Part shown: positions 31,862-37,816 of the stretch, piece by piece | Layout of the letters: every line of letters starts with the position of its first letter | Position numbering within the stretch: the first letter of the stretch is position 1 | DNA from: CAZJLN01 sp964540765 | Lineage (GTDB): Bacteria; Chloroflexota; Anaerolineae; Anaerolineales; Anaerolineaceae | Direction: 5' to 3' | Assembly: GCA_964540765.1 (NCBI GenBank) | Contig: CAZINW010000020.1 | Coordinates: 1 to 37,816, forward strand | Length of the DNA: 37,816 nucleotides | Notes under the pieces: generated by a model | Database searches by the model: none | Seen by the model: only the letters and a program-made list of their open reading frames with translations | Told to the model about the DNA's origin: nothing | Made by a program: the position numbers and the translations under genes

Positions 31862-33697
31862 TTAGAAGCAATACCTAACCAGTTTCAGATCGTTGTTAAT
31901 CGTGTTTTGAACATACAGGCAGCGGTTTGCCTCATCAATGGAAGCCTCCGGATAGCTATTCGGGAAATCAATCTCCCGCAGTATCTGCATGGTCTGTGCG
32001 TCATAAACTCTCAGGGTAGTCAGAGTATAACCCTCTGTACCGACCGGCGTTTTGTCTTCGACGGTGGTAAAGAATTCGCCATGCTGCGAAACCTTCACGC
32101 TAAAGCTTTCATGTGCTCTTGGAGTATTATGAGTGAATGGAATGTCTTGCTTTTGCAGCGTATCCAGGTCTACTCTTATCATTTTTCCCAAGGCACTTGC
32201 ATAAGGGCCGTGCGATCGTTCGCCAAAGTAAATGCCTTCATTCGTCACCTGGATTTGTTCATTCAGGGCATCCCATTGGGTAAAATCAACCAATTGTCCC
32301 TGCTCCAAATCAATGATACCGAAGCCGCTACCTGATGCAAGTTGAGCGGTAAAAGCAAGATAGCGGTCGTTTCCAGCAAAAGCAAGCGAAGTCACGTATG
32401 AGTATGAGTAATCCTGGGCAATCTGGCTGTTTGAAAAGTCAAAAACAACTTTCGCTTCCCGAGATTCAATGTTCCCAATCAAGATCTGGCTTGTCCTTAT
32501 ATTCTCGCACGCCACCTTGCCATTGCTGTGCAAAAGGGCACACCCTGAGGGGTCATTTAAATAGCCTGGGATATCGAACAGGTTCCATAAATCAGTGGAA
32601 TCAACCTCCTCCAGATTTGAGTTATAGCGCTCCAAAGTGATCCCATCTTCATCATCACCTCCGTCGGCATCCTTTAGGACCGCGGTAAATACTCCGATAT
32701 AATCCTCTGAATAAGTGATTTTAGATAGTTTGTCTTTGAGGTCAAGTTCTGCACGCGATAAAAGCTCGCCGTTCCGTGTGTCAAACAGATAAGCAGAACC
32801 GGAAGACAGAGCCAGCAGCTTATTGTCCTCCATAAGCTGCAAATCAAATACAGAACCCCCAATATTGTTGGCTGTCAGCCACGAAGTCAGATCCGAATCC
32901 CCTTCTTGTAGAGGGGCTGGCGGGAGCTCAGCTTGAACTGTTGGTGTTTCAGAAGAGGATGGATTGTTGGGATTCTGATCATTGATGAGCAGGATTGATC
33001 CTGTTTTTGTCCCCCACAAGTCTTCATTTTTGTAACTCTCTCCGACGGGATTGATCACCGCGTACAGCGAGTTGAGATGCCCGAATTCATGGGTATCCAA
33101 GGTGAAGGTAAAACTGGAAATCTTGTCAAAATAAGTCTTCATCACAAAATCAGTTTGTCCGTTCACCTTAACCGGCTGATGATTGACAAAGACCGTCACC
33201 CGATAATCCGCATCCACCCCGCCCCAAATGCTGGTCGTCAGTTCGGTCTGCCCGCCGGTTGCCTTCAGAATATTTATATAATTTGTTTTCCCGTCATTGA
33301 ATAAAAAATTCAGGTGGGCAATTCTTCCCGTGGGATTATCCGCATCCAGATGCTTTGAAGATTCCGGAATGGGTTCCGTCATAACCTCAACAACAGTGTG
33401 TTCTCCTTGCTCAGGGGCGTCTTGCTTCATGATGACTGGCGGGAGTGGCACTGGATGACCATCCTGATATATCCCGAAAGATTGGGTCTCATCCTGTGGC
33501 ATGAAAGATGGTTTGAAGATAACCAGCCTTGACAAACCTAAGGTTTGACCGGCTTTGCCTGTCATTGGGGTAAAGGCGATCGTAAGATTAATCCATTTGC
33601 CTGTGCTGAGCTGGTGCGTGCTCATGGTCATTTCTTGCCCGGTGGCAGGTGCGTTTTCGGTCTGAGTCGTTTTTACAATTTGGTAGGGCTGCAGCAC
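31862..33697 (-). CDS. Main part of a frameshifted lipoprotein propeller protein of the ABC operon
   Basis: 611 residues. The first 240 are a beta-rich region (LSTGKWINLTIAFTP, IAHLNFLFNDGKTNYINIL). After an Asn/Pro/Ser linker (about 245-265) a propeller-like domain runs to the end (FDLQLMEDNKLLALSSGSAYLFDTRNGELL, LRVYDAQTMQILREIDFP). This frame lacks its own signal peptide. The upstream sequence continues it in other frames (see 33698-34014), so the intact protein would be a lipoprotein of about 715 residues. It is last behind the ABC exporter genes. Function unknown. Confidence 0.7.
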   Translation of the reverse strand: MLQPYQIVKTTQTENAPATGQEMTMSTHQLSTGKWINLTIAFTPMTGKAGQTLGLSRLVIFKPSFMPQDETQSFGIYQDGHPVPLPPVIMKQDAPEQGEHTVVEVMTEPIPESSKHLDADNPTGRIAHLNFLFNDGKTNYINILKATGGQTELTTSIWGGVDADYRVTVFVNHQPVKVNGQTDFVMKTYFDKISSFTFTLDTHEFGHLNSLYAVINPVGESYKNEDLWGTKTGSILLINDQNPNNPSSSETPTVQAELPPAPLQEGDSDLTSWLTANNIGGSVFDLQLMEDNKLLALSSGSAYLFDTRNGELLSRAELDLKDKLSKITYSEDYIGVFTAVLKDADGGDDEDGITLERYNSNLEEVDSTDLWNLFDIPGYLNDPSGCALLHSNGKVACENIRTSQILIGNIESREAKVVFDFSNSQIAQDYSYSYVTSLAFAGNDRYLAFTAQLASGSGFGIIDLEQGQLVDFTQWDALNEQIQVTNEGIYFGERSHGPYASALGKMIRVDLDTLQKQDIPFTHNTPRAHESFSVKVSQHGEFFTTVEDKTPVGTEGYTLTTLRVYDAQTMQILREIDFPNSYPEASIDEANRCLYVQNTINNDLKLVRYCF

Positions 33698-34014
33698 GCC
33701 GTCCAGAAAAAAACATGAAACCTGCTTCAGTATCCTTCCCCATGGCTTTAAGGTTAAAGGACATCTGAATTGGGCTGACCGTCGTAGGTGAAGGTATCTG
33801 TTCTCGCGTCAAACCCAACTGGCTCAATTACAAAACCGCCCAATCCGCCTGACGAGTTATCACTTCCGCTGGATGGGTTATCAGTTTGTTCAAAAGGATT
33901 GGGGGGCAGCGGGGTAGCAGTAGACGCCGTTATACCAGGGGTATTGGCGCAGGCAGCGAGGGAAAGAAGGAGAATAAACGTGCTGACAAAGCTGAAAATC
34001 TTTTGTTTTTTCAT
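33698..34014 (-). pseudogene. Out-of-frame N-terminal part of the lipoprotein propeller gene
   Basis: ATG 34014 with GGGAG before it starts MKKQKIFSFVSTFILLLSL followed by the lipobox LAAC (Cys22). The frame ends soon after FTYDGQP. Dropping one base near 33770 restores IQMSFNLKAMGKDTEAGFMFF, and reading six instead of seven A at 33707-33713 (plus strand) gives LDGVLQPYQ, joining the main frame. Two one-base changes thus separate signal and body. Confidence 0.7.
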
Positions 34015-34086
34015 GATCGCTCCCGGGAAGAGGTTACTCATCCAATCTAAACTCAAAAATCAAACCGTCTGTTTTTTTTAACATAA

Positions 34087-36240
34087 TCAATAATTATCAT
34101 AAACCTCAACCTTTTCATAAGTCCAGGTTTCCTTATTGATCCGGTAAATTTCTGTATCATACCCAGTGTCGGTTCTAACAGTAAGCCAGTAATAAATAGC
34201 GGGATAACCTTCCAAAACCTGCCCATAGAATCCGCTATTACTGACGGGAACGAGCAGTTCCGGGGTGCCGGTTTCCAGATCAGCCCTGTACAAGTAAAAG
34301 TGGTCATCTGGATTCTTGAAATAGATATAGTTATCATCGCAGAAAAATTCATCAGCCGGCGTCTTCAATACCTCTTGCTGCTGGTTCGTTTTTAGATCCA
34401 GAGCATAGACTCTTCCCTCTTTGTCGAGATTAGGATAATAAAGCTTGTCCCCTCTCAGAATCAACCGATAGACGGCTCGGATATCTCCGAGCGGTTCATC
34501 TTTCCCGCTGGCAAGGTCATAGACCCTCAGTTCATACAGATTATTGATGTAGTAGATTTTCTCTCCATTAAAAGCAACGCACTGACCGTAAACATTCGTA
34601 ATTAAAGTTTCCTTCCGGCCATTGGGCAGGCGAATCTTCTGCAACAACCCCGAGTCTGAAAGGATAAAGAGGTCGTTTCCATGGATAAAGAAGGGTAAAG
34701 TATCTTTGCCGGCAAACCAGCTATGCACTTCAAGATCGTTGTTGAGCAGGGATGGATCAGCCGGAAGATCTTCCGTGTAGATGACCTTTGACTGCCAGGA
34801 TTTCAGATCGAGCTGGGTGATATTTATCTGCGTATCGGTCTTTGTGGCATAGTAAAGCTTTCCGTTCATGCTGTAAACCGAAGTGATCGACCGGTCAATG
34901 AATTCCCGATCCAGGAAGGGGTCCAGGATCACTGGACCAATCTGATGTGTCCGCAAATCTTCAAACAAAAAAGTGGGAAAAAGGGTCACCAGTTTGTCAC
35001 CCACCACGGCGGACTGATTGTCGACTATCATATTAAAATTGGTCTCAAGCCGGGAGGGGGCAGCGCCTGGAGCGGCACATCCACTGAAGCAGACAAGGAT
35101 CAACAAAATCGCTGCGGTGGACTGGGTGCTTTTTCGGGAAGGCCCGGCATAACCAAACTTGCGGCTGATCAGGGCAAGCATAAGAATCAATGCCAGGAAC
35201 CAACCCAGGATCATCCAGAATTGCAGCCTGGGACTGATCGCCTGAAAGACGGTCTGGTCGGCCTGGCTCAACTCGCCCATCTTGGTGCCCCGGAAGTATC
35301 CCTGTCCAAGAATGAAACCCAGGGGCGTGGGCAGAAGGTACTTGATGGACTCGCTAACCGGCAGAGCATAAGGGATAATCACGCTCATCAAGCCGCCGGT
35401 CAGCGCGGCGATCATTTTTTGTGTTAAAACCGAGATCAGCATGGTAATTGCCGCAAGCAGTACCAGCCCATACAGGCGGTAAGCCGAGATCGCCAGAAAA
35501 GTCTGGTTGAGGGATAAACGCGCGCTGGAATCCTGGAAGTAGGAGAGACTCTGCAGCGGGAAATCTCCATGGGGCAATCCGTACTTCACCTGGAAAAACA
35601 CATATTCCAGCGCCGATGAAAGTAGGCTCAGAAGAATCACAGTCATGAAAATGCTGACGGATTTGGCCCGGATCAGCGGTTTGTCTCCCTTTTTGGTAGA
35701 GATCAGCAGGCTTCTCATCTCTGCGTCATATTCACGGCCATAAATGGAAGCGGCAAAAACCACGATCAGTAAGACAAACGCCCAGTCCAGCCGTTCCCTT
35801 GAGAGCAGCGCATTCCACCCATCGCTGTAAAGCAAATAACGCTCTTCCGGCTTTTCCCGCGCGTAGACAAACTGGCTGTAAAAGTTCAGAAAAAGCTCCT
35901 TATTATTGATAAGTTTCTCCAATTCTCTTGATTTTTGCCGGTATTCGTTTTCCGAGACCTCACCATTGTTGTATCGCTTTCGCAGCTCGAGTAGCTTATC
36001 ACTGGCCTGATTGACCTGACCATAATCATCCTCAATCTTTGCTGAGAGCGTGTCCGTAATTTTCCCAGAATATGAATTGACGATGGTAAGATATTGAGCG
36101 CGGTTTTCATAGAGAAAGGCATTTGTCTCTTTTTCTTCCAGACCAAGAGTAATCAGTTTGAGGATCACCGCCAGCAGGATCAGGAAGATGCCTTTGTTCT
36201 TTATAACGGTTTTATCGAATTCATAAAAGAGAATTTTCAT
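34087..36240 (-). CDS. ABC-2 type permease fused to an extracytoplasmic propeller
   Basis: A 717-residue fusion. Residues 1-370 are an ABC-2-like permease: first helix (17-34), a charged extracytoplasmic loop, then about five more helices (LDWAFVLLIVVFAASIYG, VSIFMTVILLSLLSSALEY, WMILGWFLALILMLALI). At about 377-392 a lipoprotein-like segment (AAILLILVCFSGCAAPG) follows, then a propeller with repeats such as LYYATKTDTQINITQLDL, IYYINNLYELRVYDLASG, LYYPNLDKEGRVYALDL and IYFKNPDDHFYLYRADL. Its ATG overlaps the stop of the upstream permease. The propeller probably faces outside. Confidence 0.85.
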   Translation of the reverse strand: MKILFYEFDKTVIKNKGIFLILLAVILKLITLGLEEKETNAFLYENRAQYLTIVNSYSGKITDTLSAKIEDDYGQVNQASDKLLELRKRYNNGEVSENEYRQKSRELEKLINNKELFLNFYSQFVYAREKPEERYLLYSDGWNALLSRERLDWAFVLLIVVFAASIYGREYDAEMRSLLISTKKGDKPLIRAKSVSIFMTVILLSLLSSALEYVFFQVKYGLPHGDFPLQSLSYFQDSSARLSLNQTFLAISAYRLYGLVLLAAITMLISVLTQKMIAALTGGLMSVIIPYALPVSESIKYLLPTPLGFILGQGYFRGTKMGELSQADQTVFQAISPRLQFWMILGWFLALILMLALISRKFGYAGPSRKSTQSTAAILLILVCFSGCAAPGAAPSRLETNFNMIVDNQSAVVGDKLVTLFPTFLFEDLRTHQIGPVILDPFLDREFIDRSITSVYSMNGKLYYATKTDTQINITQLDLKSWQSKVIYTEDLPADPSLLNNDLEVHSWFAGKDTLPFFIHGNDLFILSDSGLLQKIRLPNGRKETLITNVYGQCVAFNGEKIYYINNLYELRVYDLASGKDEPLGDIRAVYRLILRGDKLYYPNLDKEGRVYALDLKTNQQQEVLKTPADEFFCDDNYIYFKNPDDHFYLYRADLETGTPELLVPVSNSGFYGQVLEGYPAIYYWLTVRTDTGYDTEIYRINKETWTYEKVEVYDNY

Positions 36241-37436
36241 GGTTTCGCCTTGGACAAGCCTTTCCGGAACGGTTGACTGCCTTTCGAAAGCTGTGAAATC
36301 AAGGTCACCGCGATGCTGATCAGGATCAGGTTGGCAAAAACAGCCGGAATTGCCGGGCTGACCGGAGTGTTGAAGAAATTTTGGGCTGTGTAGTTCATGA
36401 ATAGGTAACGGTTTTTGATCAACAGAGCCGGATTGATTAATTCGAGAAACTTAAAGTGATCTTTCACCACAAATTGCGATAAATACGGGATGAAGATTGC
36501 TGCCGCACTGACCGTGAAAACATAGATGGTTTTTTTGAAAAGCCTGGAAGCCAGCAAAATCAGCGCTGCAAGCGTGCTTAATCCTAAGGTCCGCAGCAGG
36601 AAACTGAGCAGAATATACTGCCAGATATTCAGATTCAGTGGTGTGTAGCGGAAGACTTCCAACGCATAAAGTGTGGCGTCAAACCCGCGGAGTGGAGAAA
36701 ACAGCGCGAATCCGATCATGTCCCAGATCGAGAACCACAGAGAAATGAGGAAGACGACCACAAAAGTGAATTTTATTTTCGTTCTAACCAATTTCTCGCG
36801 GCCGTTCTTAAACGACGGGAGGAGCTGATCCATCTTGGTCTCGCTTTCCCCCACAAAAACAGGAACGATGATCAGGATACACAAGAGCAGCGCAAGCAGG
36901 CTTGAAAAGTCATAATGAAGGAAATACTTCATCCCCATCAGATCATAAAATTCCTGGATAGAGCGGTTGGAATAAAGCGAAATGATCTGTGCGTTCTTTT
37001 TCATTTCATAGGGGTTCTGTTTATCCGATAAGAAAGCCAGATTCTCGTCTGCTTTTTCCACAATCCGGTTCATATCGTAGGCGTATCCGACTGCGTACTC
37101 CATCCTTGGATGTACATCTCTGGAAAACAGAGTATCATCCGCGAAAATAAGACCGGTGTAGGTGTTTGGGTCATATTCGCGGCTGAAGGTTCTGTCTTGG
37201 ATCAGGCTATTCAACCGTTCGGTTTCCGAAATGACATAATTTATCTTGTCATCCGTCAGTTTTCCCTTTAATTTGCTGTTATATATTTTCTGGAAATTTT
37301 CTTCGTCATACCAGTACTTATACTCTGCACAACTGAAATAAGCCCCGGCCAGATTTATAACCGTACATGCCACGATCAAGATCAGAACATAGGGCTTGAA
37401 AACATATTTCTTGAATTCAAATTTGAGCAGGTTCAT
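36237..37436 (-). CDS. ABC-2 type transporter permease
   Basis: A 399-residue membrane protein related to the permease half of the next gene. First helix at 16-33, then a long outside loop (about 35-165) with many charged residues, then about five helices (FSSLLALLLCILIIVPVFVG, FTFVVVFLISLWFSIWDMIGFALF, ILLSFLLRTLGLSTLAALILLA, FANLILISIAVTLI). Start overlaps the ATPase stop. Forms an exporter with the ATPase and the second permease; substrate unknown. Confidence 0.85.
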   Translation of the reverse strand: MNLLKFEFKKYVFKPYVLILIVACTVINLAGAYFSCAEYKYWYDEENFQKIYNSKLKGKLTDDKINYVISETERLNSLIQDRTFSREYDPNTYTGLIFADDTLFSRDVHPRMEYAVGYAYDMNRIVEKADENLAFLSDKQNPYEMKKNAQIISLYSNRSIQEFYDLMGMKYFLHYDFSSLLALLLCILIIVPVFVGESETKMDQLLPSFKNGREKLVRTKIKFTFVVVFLISLWFSIWDMIGFALFSPLRGFDATLYALEVFRYTPLNLNIWQYILLSFLLRTLGLSTLAALILLASRLFKKTIYVFTVSAAAIFIPYLSQFVVKDHFKFLELINPALLIKNRYLFMNYTAQNFFNTPVSPAIPAVFANLILISIAVTLISQLSKGSQPFRKGLSKAKP

Positions 37437-37816
37437 TGGATTGCGCCTTCTGTGTAATAAATATAGGCTTCTTCCAATTTGGGCTGGGTGGGTTTGGCTT
37501 GTTCCTCTGGGGGAAAGTCGCTGACAATGCGCAAGGTATAAACGTTATCCACCAGCTGGATGTTGCTGATCTTGTAATTTCCGATAAATCGGTCCACATC
37601 CTGGGGAGTAACCTCTAATGTCCAAACCTTCCCCTGAATCTTGTGGATCAGTTCATTTGGGCTTCCCGAGAGAATGATCGAGCCGTGGTTGATGAGGACA
37701 ATCGATTGGGCAATGGATTCGACATCCGGAACGATATGCGTCGCGATGATGAGGTCCTCTCGTTCCCATACTCTCGTCATGAACAGGCTGAGTTCGTCCC
37801 CGGCTTTGCCGGTCAC
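37433..37816 (-). CDS. ABC transporter ATP-binding protein (C-terminal part, cut by window edge)
   Basis: The last 127 or so residues of an ABC ATPase; the start lies beyond the window. The H-loop is in LIIATHIVPDVESIAQSIVLINHG, followed by SGSPNELIHKIQGKVWTLEV and an accessory C-terminal domain. The Walker A, signature and Walker B motifs are not in the window. First visible gene of the exporter operon. Confidence 0.88.
   Translation of the reverse strand: MTGKAGDELSLFMTRVWEREDLIIATHIVPDVESIAQSIVLINHGSIILSGSPNELIHKIQGKVWTLEVTPQDVDRFIGNYKISNIQLVDNVYTLRIVSDFPPEEQAKPTQPKLEEAYIYYTEGAIQ

Noticed and set aside
33588..33827. 79-residue minus-strand frame as a separate gene
   Set aside because: Its first part is the middle piece of the frameshifted lipoprotein gene; the rest is out-of-frame reading of the main body.

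Overview
The window looks like a chromosomal segment of a mesophilic member of the Chloroflexota, most likely Anaerolineae. This is an inference from gene content: a LuxR-type DNA-binding domain joined to an extracytoplasmic propeller, many TolB/PD40-like propeller proteins, an ECF sigma/anti-sigma-propeller pair, and small anaerobe-type thioredoxins and permeases. There is no rRNA or other direct taxonomic marker. No transposase, integrase, phage gene or CRISPR array was found.

Left part (1-11260) is mostly housekeeping and envelope genes: a SlyD-like prolyl isomerase, peptidase T, a lipoprotein and a secreted amidase-like protein, glutaminyl cyclotransferase, a TgpA-like membrane transglutaminase, a PfkB kinase with a PPK2 polyphosphate kinase, Hsp20 and a small cytidine-deaminase-like enzyme. 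A decayed cupin fragment follows.

Middle part (11261-25462): a membrane-bound LuxR-propeller regulator has a lux-box-like palindrome about 90 bp upstream. Next comes an operon of two thymidylate-kinase-like proteins (the second with Arg in place of the P-loop Lys), a CHAD protein and a metallophosphoesterase. The most striking block follows: SufS, then a single protein joining SufE to a thioredoxin-type arsenate reductase, then a dicluster ferredoxin. Directly after it lies an ArsR-controlled set: Cys-rich ArsR with a palindrome at its promoter, a CxxC mini-thioredoxin, an ArsP-like permease, and a thioredoxin-CcdA/DsbD fusion. Together they suggest a module linking persulfide sulfur, thiol redox and arsenic or metal(loid) export. 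SurE and a YchF-like ATPase end this part.

Right part (25463-37816), nearly all on the minus strand, holds extracytoplasmic and regulatory genes: a broken lipoprotein propeller gene, an ECF sigma factor/anti-sigma propeller/secreted protein operon with an ECF41-like promoter, a tRNA-Leu(CAA) with a strong promoter carrying a palindrome, and an ABC exporter operon. In that operon one permease is fused to a propeller and is followed by a frameshifted lipoprotein propeller gene. Several secreted genes here carry frame changes, two of them at homopolymer runs. These could be assembly errors, real decay or slippage switches.
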